A program made the translations under genes and the position numbers. A stretch of 64,000 nt of DNA from Gemmatimonadota bacterium. Its GTDB lineage: Bacteria; Gemmatimonadota; Gemmatimonadetes; Gemmatimonadales; Gemmatimonadaceae. The first letter of the stretch is position 1. Each line of letters begins with the position of its first letter. Shown one piece after another: positions 37,842 through 46,695 of this stretch. The stretch spans positions 186,001-250,000 of the forward strand of contig JADJNZ010000005.1 of NCBI GenBank assembly GCA_016714015.1, written 5' to 3'. The notes under the pieces were generated by a model, which ran no database searches, was not told the DNA's origin, and saw only the letters and a program-made list of their open reading frames with translations.

Positions 37842-38651
37842 CTACGACAGCGTTGGTCTCTTGCCTTCTCGCAGGCAATGGCTTGTTAGCATGTGCGAGA
37901 GCGCCACGTCATCGTATGCGATCAACGCGTCGCGCATTGACACTCCGAGAACCAGGCGAAGCGTAGATGTCATTGTGCGTTCCGAGAGGAAGCCCGCCGC
38001 GAACGCAAGTGCGGCTCGCTTCGCGCGCTGCGTCTGGGCCAGGTCGAGAGCCAGCGCTAGGCGACCCGCTTGCTGAAGGCGGTGACTTGAGGACAAGCCG
38101 AGAGCGGACAAGTGTCGCGAGAGGCTTCGCCCCCCCCCCTCCCAGCTCTCCTTGCGCGACCGGTCTGCGAAATCATGACCCGTAGCATGCGGAATCAGCT
38201 CGTGACAAACTACCGCAAAGCTCGGATCGGGCAACTGACTGAGTCGCGGGCTGAGTGCGTGAACGAATCGCGAGTGGATGCTGGTACGCGGGAACGTGGA
38301 AAAGAACGCGTGATGAACACCTGCCCGCTTGGTCGCGCTCGGGATGAATTCAAGTGCGGCGGTCTGCGCCAACGCGAAGAGCGTACGCATCTGGGTCACT
38401 TCATGGTCCGCGGCAATGGCGATGCGGACATCCGCTGCGCTTGCCGCTGCAGCGAGCTCCGACGCGGCGGCGCGATCCATCGCCCGCACATGAAGAATCA
38501 TGCAGTCCGGAAGTCCGGAGGTGAGTCTCAACCGCTCAAGGGCAAGTGTCCGGCGCGCCGGTGTGAAGCACCAGTTCCCGCTCCGTTCCACGGACGTGGC
38601 AAGGGAGCGGGAAAAGTCATCGGGGCCAATCACGAGCGCTTCTCGACGCAT
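37842..38651 (-). CDS. Putative transcriptional regulator with AraC-like C-terminal HTH and C10 tract
   Basis: 269 residues. The N-terminal ~125 residues look like a response-regulator-type alpha/beta domain without clear phospho-Asp (MREALVIGPDDF, MILHVRAMDRAAA, VRIAIAADHE). A linker EGGGR follows. The C-terminus SLSRHLSALGLSSSHRLQQAG..ALAFAAGFLSERTMTSTLRLVLG resembles the second HTH of AraC regulators. The linker is encoded by ten consecutive G:C pairs (38130-38139); slippage would remove the HTH domain. Domain calls are by pattern only. A perfect -35 TTGACA lies at 38683-38688 on the minus strand. Confidence 0.55.
   Translation of the reverse strand: MRREALVIGPDDFSRSLATSVERSGNWCFTPARRTLALERLRLTSGLPDCMILHVRAMDRAAASELAAAASAADVRIAIAADHEVTQMRTLFALAQTAALEFIPSATKRAGVHHAFFSTFPRTSIHSRFVHALSPRLSQLPDPSFAVVCHELIPHATGHDFADRSRKESWEGGGRSLSRHLSALGLSSSHRLQQAGRLALALDLAQTQRAKRAALAFAAGFLSERTMTSTLRLVLGVSMRDALIAYDDVALSHMLTSHCLREGKRPTLS
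38130..38139. repeat. C10 homopolymer inside the regulator gene
   Basis: Ten consecutive C on the plus strand (G on the coding strand) encode the GGG linker between the two predicted domains. A contingency-locus-like tract. Confidence 0.7.
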
Positions 38652-38953
38652 CGCGATTCAATCGAATGGTGGTGCAGAATGCTGTCAACCGGGACGGGCA
38701 GTGGTGTTCGCCGCTCGGGTACGACGAGCGGCGCCCTCCTGAATCATCCGCAGGAACGAGACGGACCTGCCCTCTCAGCGGACGCCGCTCGGCCAGTCGA
38801 GGCTCCCCGCCCGCGGAGGTCGCTCGGGGAGGTGGTGGGCGCTCAGTTTGGACTCCAGATTGTGAACGACGATCACCGACCGGCAACCTTTGCTTCGCCC
38901 GGTGGGTCACAATGGACTGACTCTGCCGTTCGACGGCCATCCTCTCCGCGCTG
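38652..38953. promoter_or_regulatory. Divergent intergenic region between regulator and RND efflux genes
   Basis: About 300 bp with no supported gene. It holds TTGACA at 38683-38688 (minus), 17 bp from TCGATT, a possible near-leaderless promoter for the regulator. No convincing promoter for the efflux operon was recognised. Confidence 0.35.
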
Positions 38954-40102
38954 ATGCATTCACCTCGTTCCGTCACCCTCGCTCTCGCCGCCGCCGTTGC
39001 GCTCGCCTGCGGCAAGTCCGGCGCCGCCGACGGCACCTCGACCGCCGCGGATTCCGCCGCGGCCGCCGACTCCGGCAACACCGGCGGCTCCTCCTCCACG
39101 GTCAACCTCCCCGTCGTCGCCGAGGAGGTCACCGATGCCGACCTCGTCCTCTCGGTGAACACCACGGGGCAGGTCCGTTCCGAGTCCGAGGGGCGACTCC
39201 GCGCCGAGGTCGGGGGCGAGGTCCGCACCGTCCGCGTCCGCGCCGGCGATCGCGTCACCAAGGGGCAGGTCCTCGTCGAACTCGACCCGCGCCCCTTCGA
39301 CCTCGCCGTGGACGAGGCGCAGGTCGCGGTGGACCTCTCGACGCTCCAGCACCAGGACAACTACCGCCCCGACTCGGTCGCGACGGGGCAGATGCCGAGC
39401 CAGATGCGCCTCGATGCGAGCATCACGCGCTCGGGGCTCGCGGCGGCGCGCGTGCGGCTCGCGCGCGCGAAGTTCGAGCGCGAGCGCGCCACGATCGTCG
39501 CGCCGTTCGACGGCACGGTCGATCGCGTCACCGTCGTCGTCGGCGACCGCATCTCGGCGGGCGCCGAGATCACCTCGGTGGTGGATCTGCGCAACCTGCG
39601 CATCGAGGCCGCGGTCCTCGAACACGATCTCCCGCTCATCAAGGTCGGCGGCGAGGCGGTCATCACGTCGGCCGCGCTCGCGGGGCAGTCGTTCACCGGC
39701 AAGGTCTCGGCGGTGCTGCCGCTCGTCGATTCCACCACGCGCGCCGGGCGCGCCCATGTGCGCACGCAGGGCAACGGCACGCTCCGCCCCGGCATGTACG
39801 CCGATGTGCGGCTCGAGGCGCAGCGCCTCGCCAACCGCCGCCTCGTCCCCACGCGCGCCATCATCGAACGCGACGGCCGGCCGCTCGTCTTCGTCATCAA
39901 GGACGGGCGCGCGCAGTGGACGTACATCCTGCCCGGCCGCTCCAACGGCCGGCAGACCGAGGTCCTCCCCGACACCACCACGGGGATCATCCCCGTGAAC
40001 GCGGGGGACCAGGTGATCGTCGAAGGGCACCTCACGCTGACGCACGACGCGCCGGTGCGCGTGGTCGCGTCGCGCGAGCGCGCGCCCGGCGCGCAGGACT
40101 GA
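38954..40102 (+). CDS. RND efflux periplasmic adaptor (membrane fusion) lipoprotein
   Basis: 382-residue adaptor linking an inner-membrane RND pump to an outer-membrane channel. Lipobox ALAC (Cys ~19), then a Ser/Ala/Gly-rich spacer. The barrel-sandwich halves are VGGEVRTVRVRAGDRVTKGQVL and ERATIVAPFDGTVDRVTVVVGDRI around a short helical hairpin. The beta-barrel follows (ITSVVDLRNLRIEAAVLEHD; LRPGMYADVRLE). First gene of a three-gene efflux operon; no outer-membrane factor is adjacent. Substrate unknown. Confidence 0.9.
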   Translation: MHSPRSVTLALAAAVALACGKSGAADGTSTAADSAAAADSGNTGGSSSTVNLPVVAEEVTDADLVLSVNTTGQVRSESEGRLRAEVGGEVRTVRVRAGDRVTKGQVLVELDPRPFDLAVDEAQVAVDLSTLQHQDNYRPDSVATGQMPSQMRLDASITRSGLAAARVRLARAKFERERATIVAPFDGTVDRVTVVVGDRISAGAEITSVVDLRNLRIEAAVLEHDLPLIKVGGEAVITSAALAGQSFTGKVSAVLPLVDSTTRAGRAHVRTQGNGTLRPGMYADVRLEAQRLANRRLVPTRAIIERDGRPLVFVIKDGRAQWTYILPGRSNGRQTEVLPDTTTGIIPVNAGDQVIVEGHLTLTHDAPVRVVASRERAPGAQD

Positions 40103-40133
40103 CGCACCGAGCCGCCGACTCCCACCGACTCCC

Positions 40134-43100
40134 ATGTCGCTCTCCTCCGCGGCGGTCCGCAAACCCGTCACGACCATCGCGGCCGTCCTCGCGATCGTCC
40201 TGCTCGGCAGCGTCTCGCTCACGCGACTCCCCGTCACGCTCCTCCCCGACGTCACGCTCCCGGTGCTCACCATCCGCACCGGCTACACGGGGGCGGCCGC
40301 CGAGGAGGTCTCGCGCTTCATCGCCGAACCGATCGAGCAGGCGATCGCCGCCACGCCGGGGATCGTGGAGCTGCGCAGCGTGAGTCGCAACGGCGAGGCG
40401 GTGACGACGGCGCGCTTCGCCTGGGGCACCGACATGGAGACGACGGTGCTCACGGTCCGCGAGCGCCTCGACCAGGCACGCAGCCAGCTCCCCGAGGCGG
40501 CACAGCGTCCGACGCTCCTCACGAGCGATCCGGGTGAACGCCCCATCGCGGTGATCGGCCTCACCGGGCTGAACGACCTGCGCCTCCTCGGCCGCACGGC
40601 CACCGACGTGCATGCGCGGCGGCTCGAGCAGATCCAGGGCGTCGCGAGCGTCGCGGTCACCGGCGCGCCCGAGGACGAGGTGCGCATCGAGGTCGATCCG
40701 GAGAAGATGCGTTCGCTCGGACTCTCGACCAACGACGTCGCGGTCGCGGTGCAGGCGGCGAACGCGAACGGGGCGGGCGGCACGATCCGCCGCGGGCAGT
40801 TCCGCTTCTCGGTGCGGGCGATGACCGAGTTCCGCGCGCTCAGCGAGATCGCCGAGACGCCGATCGGGCCAGTGACGGCGGGCTACAAGCTCCGCGACAT
40901 CGCGACGATCACGAGCACCGTCGCCGAGCCGCGGACGCTCACGCGGCTCGATGGCGGGCAGGCCGTGGGGCTCGTGGTGTACAAGGATGCGGGGTCCAAC
41001 ACCGTCGCGGTGACATCGGAACTGCGGAAGGTGATCACGCAGCTCGAGGCGGAGTTCCCCGACATCCGCATGAAGATGGTCGCGGCACAGGCGGACTTCG
41101 TCGTCGATGCGCTCTCCAACCTCGGGCAGGAGATCCTCATCGGCGGCGTGATGTCGCTGCTGATGATCCTCGTCTTCCTGCGCGACTGGCGGTCGAGCCT
41201 CGCGATCGCGACGATCCTGCCGCTCTCGGTGCTCATCGCGCTGGTGTTCCTGCAGCTCTTCGACGTGACGGTGAACGTGCTCTCGCTCGGCGGGCTCGCG
41301 CTCGGCGTGGGCCTGCTGGTGGACAACGCGATCGTCGTGGCGGACGCGGCGGGGCGGCGACGCGAGGAGACGGGGGAGTCCTCGGAGGACTCGGCGATCG
41401 AGGCGACGGACGAGGTCGCGGGGCCGCTGTTCGCGGGGACGCTGACGACGCTGCTGGTGTTCGGGCCGATCGTGTTCGTGAAGGGGTTGGCGGCGGCGCT
41501 CTTCCGGGACCTGTCGCTGGCGGTGGTGCTGTCGGTCGGAGGGTCGCTGATCCTCGCGTTGACGCTGATGCCGGTGATGATCGTGGGGAGGAGGAAGAAG
41601 GGAACGGCGACCGCGCTCACCACAGAGGGCACAGAGGACACAGAGAAGGGCGGAGGGGAGGGTGGTTCACTTTCATCCTTCAACCTTCAGCCTTCATCCT
41701 CTTCATGGGCAGCGAGACTCGACGAATTCGGCGAACAGTGCGCGCATGTCTACGAGCGCGGCATGGAGTGGGCCCTCCGCTCGCCGCGTGCCATGCTCGG
41801 GCTCGGGGTCGCGCTGTTCGGGGTGATGGTGCTCCTGCTGTACACGCTGCCGAAGGAGATCCTGCCGCAGGTGGATGAAGGGATGGTGGTGGCGTCGGTG
41901 GCGTTGCCGGAAGGCACGTCCATCGAGGAGACCACGCGGCAGGTGGCGCGCGTGGAGGGGGCGGCGAAGGGGCTCGGGTCGGCAGGGGTCTACTCGCGCG
42001 TGGGCATCGCGACCGACGAGGAGGTGCTCGCCGGAGCGGAGCCGGGCACGTCTGCGACGGCGCAGCTGCTGGTGCCCGTGCCGGACGGCAAGGATGCCGC
42101 GGAGTTCGCGAGTGCGCTGCGCGGTGCGGTGCCGGACCTCGCCAACGGCATGCTCGCGCTCGACCTCGCGGGACAATCGGAGTTCGGGTCGCTCATCGGG
42201 CGGGAGGGTCGGCTCGTGCGCGTGGAGGTGAGCGCGCGGACGCTCGCCGAGTCGCAGGTGTGGGCCGACTCGGTGCGCCGCCGTCTCGCGGCGCTCACCA
42301 CGCTCGCCGACGTGCGCGATGCCTACAGCACCACCCAGCCGCAGATCGAGGTGGAGCTGCAGCGCGACCGGCTCGCCGAGCGCGGCATCTCGGTGCAGGC
42401 CGTCCAGCGCGCGCTGCAGGGCGGGCTCGGCGGCGTCGAGGCGAGCGAGCTCCGCGAGACCGACCGGCGCACCAAGATCCGCGTGCGCTTCGCCGGCAAC
42501 GCCAACGAGGACCTGCTCACCGCGCTGCAGACGCCGGTGAGCGGCGTGCCGCTGAGCAACCTCGTCACCTGGAAGGAGGTTCGCGCGCCGATCGAGGTGG
42601 TGCGCGTGGACCAGCGGCCGGTGAGCATCGTCGAGGGCCTCATCGAGGAGGGTGGGACGGCGCGCGCGACGACCGACGTCGAGGCGCAGCTCGCGGCGCT
42701 CCAGCCGCCGGCGGGGCTCACGTGGCGCGTCACCGGCGCCGATATCGAACAGCGTCGCACCACCGGCGAACTCGGTCTCGTCGCGATCCTCTCAGTGGCG
42801 CTGGTCTTCCTCGTGCTCGCCGGCGAGTTCGCGTCGTTCACCATCCCGCTCGTCGTGATGATCACCGTGCCGCTCGCGGCGGCCGGCGGCTTCGTGCTCC
42901 TCTGGCTCACCGGGCAGAGCATCAACGCGGTCTCGCTCATCGGCATCGTCGTGATGATCGGCATGGCCGACAACGAGGCCGTCGTGAAGCTCGATGCCAT
43001 CCGCCGCTTCCGTGAGCTGGGGCACTCGATCCACGACGCGGTCCTCCTCGGTGGGCGGCAGCGGCTGCGGGCGATCACCATGACCTCGCTCACCACCATC

Positions 43101-43313
43101 TTCGGCGTGCTGCCGCTGGTCTTCGGCATCGGCTCTGGCGGCGCGCTCTACCAGCCGCTCGCCGCCGCGGTGATCGGCGGTGCGATCTCGGCGCAGGTGG
43201 TGACCTTCTTCCTGCTCCCGGTCGCGTACGCGCAGCTCGAGGGGCGCACGGAGCGGAAGGCCCGCGAGGCCGCCGCGCGGGACGCGGCCGCGCCACGCGC
43301 CGCCGAGGCGTGA
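40134..43313 (+). CDS. RND efflux permease, with repeat-derived cytoplasmic loop
   Basis: 1059 residues, HAE/HME-type RND pump with 12 membrane helices. TM1 (TTIAAVLAIVLLGSVSLTRL) and TM4 with LVDNAIVVADA are clear; D397 keeps the proton-relay acid. TM10 region reads IGMADNEAVVKLDAI. Between TM6 (LALTLMPVMIVG) and the helix before TM7 lies a ~45-residue low-complexity insert (TTEGTEDTEKGGG, then SLSSFNLQPSSSS) encoded by repeats of families A and B. The reading frame is kept, so the pump may still work. Followed 1 nt later by a second RND gene. Confidence 0.92.
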   Translation: MSLSSAAVRKPVTTIAAVLAIVLLGSVSLTRLPVTLLPDVTLPVLTIRTGYTGAAAEEVSRFIAEPIEQAIAATPGIVELRSVSRNGEAVTTARFAWGTDMETTVLTVRERLDQARSQLPEAAQRPTLLTSDPGERPIAVIGLTGLNDLRLLGRTATDVHARRLEQIQGVASVAVTGAPEDEVRIEVDPEKMRSLGLSTNDVAVAVQAANANGAGGTIRRGQFRFSVRAMTEFRALSEIAETPIGPVTAGYKLRDIATITSTVAEPRTLTRLDGGQAVGLVVYKDAGSNTVAVTSELRKVITQLEAEFPDIRMKMVAAQADFVVDALSNLGQEILIGGVMSLLMILVFLRDWRSSLAIATILPLSVLIALVFLQLFDVTVNVLSLGGLALGVGLLVDNAIVVADAAGRRREETGESSEDSAIEATDEVAGPLFAGTLTTLLVFGPIVFVKGLAAALFRDLSLAVVLSVGGSLILALTLMPVMIVGRRKKGTATALTTEGTEDTEKGGGEGGSLSSFNLQPSSSSWAARLDEFGEQCAHVYERGMEWALRSPRAMLGLGVALFGVMVLLLYTLPKEILPQVDEGMVVASVALPEGTSIEETTRQVARVEGAAKGLGSAGVYSRVGIATDEEVLAGAEPGTSATAQLLVPVPDGKDAAEFASALRGAVPDLANGMLALDLAGQSEFGSLIGREGRLVRVEVSARTLAESQVWADSVRRRLAALTTLADVRDAYSTTQPQIEVELQRDRLAERGISVQAVQRALQGGLGGVEASELRETDRRTKIRVRFAGNANEDLLTALQTPVSGVPLSNLVTWKEVRAPIEVVRVDQRPVSIVEGLIEEGGTARATTDVEAQLAALQPPAGLTWRVTGADIEQRRTTGELGLVAILSVALVFLVLAGEFASFTIPLVVMITVPLAAAGGFVLLWLTGQSINAVSLIGIVVMIGMADNEAVVKLDAIRRFRELGHSIHDAVLLGGRQRLRAITMTSLTTIFGVLPLVFGIGSGGALYQPLAAAVIGGAISAQVVTFFLLPVAYAQLEGRTERKAREAAARDAAAPRAAEA
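41617..41655 (+). repeat. Family A repeat R8, inside the RND permease
   Basis: 39-bp copy with one change (GAAGGGCGGAG end), read in frame as TTEGTEDTEKGG in the cytoplasmic loop between TM6 and TM7. Confidence 0.85.
41670..41703 (+). repeat. Family B heptad repeat inside the RND permease
   Basis: TTCATCCTTCAACCTTCAGC-type heptads directly after R8, read as SFNLQPSSSS. Confidence 0.65.
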
Positions 43314-43314
43314 G

Positions 43315-46300
43315 ATGATCCGCTGGGCCGTCTCGCGCCCCGCCGTCGTCTGGGCGATCACCTGCGTGATCCTCCTCGGCGGCGCGGTGAGCTTCTCCCG
43401 GCTCGCGCTCGCCACGGCGACCGAGGTGGAGCTCCCGCGACTGCAGATCGCCGCCTCCTGGCCGGGCGCGTCGTCGGAACTCGTCGAGATGTACCTCGCG
43501 TCGCCCATCGAGGCGGCGGTGCAGTCGGTCAAGGATGTGCGGAAGACGAGCAGCGAGTCGCGCGACGGGTCGGCGCGGCTCACCGTCGAGCTCGATCCGG
43601 CGGCGAACGTGCAGCTCACGCGCCTCGCGATCCTCGAGCGGCTCGAGCTGTTGCGGCCCACCTATCCGATCGGCGTGGTCCCGCCGCGGGTCAGCAACTT
43701 CGTGCCTGAGGAGCTGAGCGAGGCGCCGCTGCTGCGCGTGCTCCTGTCGGGACCGTATACGCCGGGCGCGATGCAGCGCATCGCCGACCAGCAGCTCACG
43801 CCGCGGATCAGCGCCGTGCCGGGCGTCGCCGGCGTGAGCGTGGGGGGCGGCACCGAGTTCGGCGCGACGGTCTCGTACGACGCGAGCCTCCTGCGCCAGC
43901 TCGGCATCAGCCCCGACCTGATCGGCGAGGCGATCCGCAACGCGCGCGTGGTGACGGCGCTCGGCACCGAGCGGATCGGCGCGAGCAAGCGCGAGGTGGT
44001 GCTGCGCGACCAGCCGGGGGCGATCGAGGAGCTCGCCGACCTCCCCATCCGCGGGCGCGGCAACCGCGTTTTCCGTCTGGGCGATCTCGCGCGGGTGCGG
44101 CCGGAGGAGGATTCGCGCGGGATGTTCTTCCGTGTGAACGGCAACACCGCGCTCGGCTTCACCGTCACGCGCGAGCCGAGCAGCGACGCGATCGCGACGG
44201 CGAAGGCCGTGCGTGAAGCGATGCGCGCCATGGGGGAGCAGCTGCCACCCGGCGTACGGTACCGGATCACCTCGGACGACTCGGTCGAGCTCGCGCGCCA
44301 GCTCAACGACCTCGTGCTCCGCGGCGGGATCGCGTTCGCGGCGGTCACCCTCGTGCTCATCATCGCGCTGCGCAACTGGCGCGCGGTGGCGCTCGTGATG
44401 GGGAGCGCGGCAGTGGCGATCGCCGGCACCGCGCTGGGCCTCTACCTGCTCGAGATCCCCGCGAACATGCTCACGCTCGCGGGGCTCGGCATGGGCATCG
44501 GCGTGCTCGTGCAGAACGGGCTCGTGATCGTGGAGCGGCTGCGCGGCTCCCCCGACACACCGGTGGGGCGCGCCGAGGTCGCGGAGCGGATGCTGCCGGC
44601 GGTGCTCGGCTCGACGCTCACGACGGCGGTGGTGCTCTTCCCGTTCCTCTATCTGCAAGGGAACGCGCGGGCGGCGTTCTTCCCGTTCGCGGCGGCGTTC
44701 ACGCTCGCGCTCTTCTGCTCCATCCTCAGCGCCGTGGTGATGATCCCCGCGCTCGCCAAGGGGCACGGGCTCCGGGAGACGCACTGGCCGGCGCTGCAGC
44801 GCGGCTATGCGTGGCTGGTGCGCGGCGCGCTGCGCTGGCGCTGGGCGACGCTGCTCGTGACGGTGCTCTCGGTGGGCGGGCTCACCTACGCCTTCGTGAA
44901 GAAGGTGCCGCGCTTCTCGTTCGGCGGCTTCGGCGGGCAGCGCACCACGCTCTCGGTGTTCATCAGCTTCCCGCGCGGGTCGGATCCGGTGGCGCTCGAC
45001 GCGGCGATGGCCGAGATGGAGAAGGTGGTCGTGGGACGCGAAGGGGTGGAGGAGGTCATCGCGCAGAGCCAGGGCGTGTTCGGCGCGGGGATGCGCGTGA
45101 GCTTCAAGCGCGCGTACGAGCTGAGCGCGGTGCCCCTGCAGCTGCAGGAGGAGCTCACGCAGCGCGCCGTGTACATCGGCGGCGCGAGCATCAGCGTGCA
45201 GGGGCAGGGCCAGGGCTTCAGCTCGGGCGGCGGCATGGGCTCCATGAGCAGCTTCCGCATCCGCGTGCTCGGCTACTCGTACGCCGCGGTGCAGCAGCTC
45301 GCCGAGGACATCCGGCTGCGACTCGAGCGGATCACGCGCGTGCGGAACGCGACGGTGACGAGCGCGAGCTTCTTCGGCGGGGACAAGGCGTTCGCGGTGA
45401 CGCTCGACCCCGACCGCGAGGCGCTCGCCCGCTACGGGGTGACGGCGGCGCAGTTCACCGACGCGGTGCGGCGCGAGGTGCGCGGCGCGGTGGGCGGCCA
45501 GCGGCTCGAGATCGGCGGCGAGGAGATCCCGGTGAGCGTGAAGGCGCAGGGCGCGCGCGACCGGTCGCTCGAGGAGCTGCGCGAGGCGCTCATTCCCACG
45601 CGCACCGGCTCCACCGTGCGCGTGGGCGACCTGAGTGACGTCGGCGAGCGCGAGCAGTTGAGCGCGATCACGCGCGAGGACCAGCAGTACATCCGCATGG
45701 TCGCGTACGAGTTCCGCGGACCGAACCGCCTGGCGAACCGCACGCACGAGGCGTTCATGAAGAGCATCACCGTCCCGCCGGGGTTCACGGTGCAGGACGA
45801 GCAGCTCTTCCGGCGCGAGCAGGACACGAGCCAGCGCGGCCTCTGGCTCGTGTTCGGCATCGGCGTGGCGCTCGTGATCCTCTCGGTGGCGATGGTGTTC
45901 GATTCGAGCTGGGGTGCGGCGATGGTCTTCCTCTCGCTCCCCATCGCCCTCGCGGGCGTGATGGCCGCCTTCTGGATGGCAGGCGCCAGCTTCACGCGCG
46001 AGGCGGCGGTGGGCGTGATCCTCGTGGTGGGGCTCGCGGTGAACCAGAGCATCCTGCTCGTCGACGACGCGCTCGAGCGGAAGCGTGCGCACGCGTCGCG
46101 GCGCCTGCCGCCCGGGCGCGTCTATCGGGCGGCGCTCGATCGCTCGGGGATGATCATGATGGTGACGCTCACGACGATCGCGTCGCTGGTGCCGCTCGCC
46201 GTGGGCACGAGGACCGATGACCTGTTCGGCTCGATCGCACTGGCCACGGCGGGCGGCACCGTGGCCGGTACCATCGGCGCGATGCTCATCATGCCCGCGG

Positions 46301-46329
46301 TGCTGGCGGGGTGGAAGCGCCGCGCCTAA
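43315..46329 (+). CDS. Second RND efflux permease, lacking the TM4 acidic residue
   Basis: 1004 residues, RND fold with 12 helices (TM1 AVVWAITCVILLGGAVSFS; TM4 GMGIGVLVQNGLVIVERL; TM10 GVILVVGLAVNQSILLVDDA). Where pumps carry one or two Asp in TM4 this protein has V399-Q400-N401, so it probably cannot relay protons by itself. Adjacent to an apparently competent RND gene, which suggests a mixed trimer as in MdtBC-type pumps. A Gly/Gln/Ser-rich stretch (QGQGQGFSSGGGMGSMSS) lies in the second porter domain. Confidence 0.9.
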   Translation: MIRWAVSRPAVVWAITCVILLGGAVSFSRLALATATEVELPRLQIAASWPGASSELVEMYLASPIEAAVQSVKDVRKTSSESRDGSARLTVELDPAANVQLTRLAILERLELLRPTYPIGVVPPRVSNFVPEELSEAPLLRVLLSGPYTPGAMQRIADQQLTPRISAVPGVAGVSVGGGTEFGATVSYDASLLRQLGISPDLIGEAIRNARVVTALGTERIGASKREVVLRDQPGAIEELADLPIRGRGNRVFRLGDLARVRPEEDSRGMFFRVNGNTALGFTVTREPSSDAIATAKAVREAMRAMGEQLPPGVRYRITSDDSVELARQLNDLVLRGGIAFAAVTLVLIIALRNWRAVALVMGSAAVAIAGTALGLYLLEIPANMLTLAGLGMGIGVLVQNGLVIVERLRGSPDTPVGRAEVAERMLPAVLGSTLTTAVVLFPFLYLQGNARAAFFPFAAAFTLALFCSILSAVVMIPALAKGHGLRETHWPALQRGYAWLVRGALRWRWATLLVTVLSVGGLTYAFVKKVPRFSFGGFGGQRTTLSVFISFPRGSDPVALDAAMAEMEKVVVGREGVEEVIAQSQGVFGAGMRVSFKRAYELSAVPLQLQEELTQRAVYIGGASISVQGQGQGFSSGGGMGSMSSFRIRVLGYSYAAVQQLAEDIRLRLERITRVRNATVTSASFFGGDKAFAVTLDPDREALARYGVTAAQFTDAVRREVRGAVGGQRLEIGGEEIPVSVKAQGARDRSLEELREALIPTRTGSTVRVGDLSDVGEREQLSAITREDQQYIRMVAYEFRGPNRLANRTHEAFMKSITVPPGFTVQDEQLFRREQDTSQRGLWLVFGIGVALVILSVAMVFDSSWGAAMVFLSLPIALAGVMAAFWMAGASFTREAAVGVILVVGLAVNQSILLVDDALERKRAHASRRLPPGRVYRAALDRSGMIMMVTLTTIASLVPLAVGTRTDDLFGSIALATAGGTVAGTIGAMLIMPAVLAGWKRRA

Positions 46330-46338
46330 GCTCCCGGG

Positions 46339-46695
46339 ATGCCGACCATCCTCAAGACGACGCTCCTGCTCATGGCGTCGAACCTGTTCATGACGTTCGC
46401 GTGGTACGGGCACCTGAAGCACCAGGCGAACAAGGCGTGGTACGTCGCGGCACTGGTCAGTTGGGGGATCGCACTCTTCGAATACCTCCTGCAGGTGCCC
46501 GCCAATCGCATCGGATACACGGCACTCTCGCTCGGCCAGCTGAAGATGCTGCAGGAGATCATCGCAATCGGTGTGTTCATCCCTTTCGCGGTGTACTACA
46601 TGAAGCAGCCCATCCGGTCCGATTTCATCTGGGCCGGACTCTGCCTGCTCGGCGCGGTGTACTTCGTATTCCGCGGACAGCCGGTCGCCGGGTGA
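46339..46695 (+). CDS. DMT-family small membrane protein (DUF486)
   Basis: 118 residues, four membrane helices. Family hallmarks: LLMASNLFMTFAWYGHLK, WGIALFEYLLQVPANRIGY and FVFRGQP near the C-terminus. A small EamA/DMT-like protein of unknown transport activity. The ATG lies 9 nt after the RND stop. Its stop overlaps a GTG of the next gene. Confidence 0.9.
   Translation: MPTILKTTLLLMASNLFMTFAWYGHLKHQANKAWYVAALVSWGIALFEYLLQVPANRIGYTALSLGQLKMLQEIIAIGVFIPFAVYYMKQPIRSDFIWAGLCLLGAVYFVFRGQPVAG

Noticed and set aside
38112..38954. 280-codon plus-strand open frame opposite the regulator
   Set aside because: No recognisable domain, crosses the divergent promoter region and the C10 tract; the minus-strand protein has domain-like patterns.
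43090..46422. Very long open frame antisense to the second RND pump
   Set aside because: Arg/His/Glu-rich mirror translation of a GC-rich gene; the sense strand encodes a complete RND protein.
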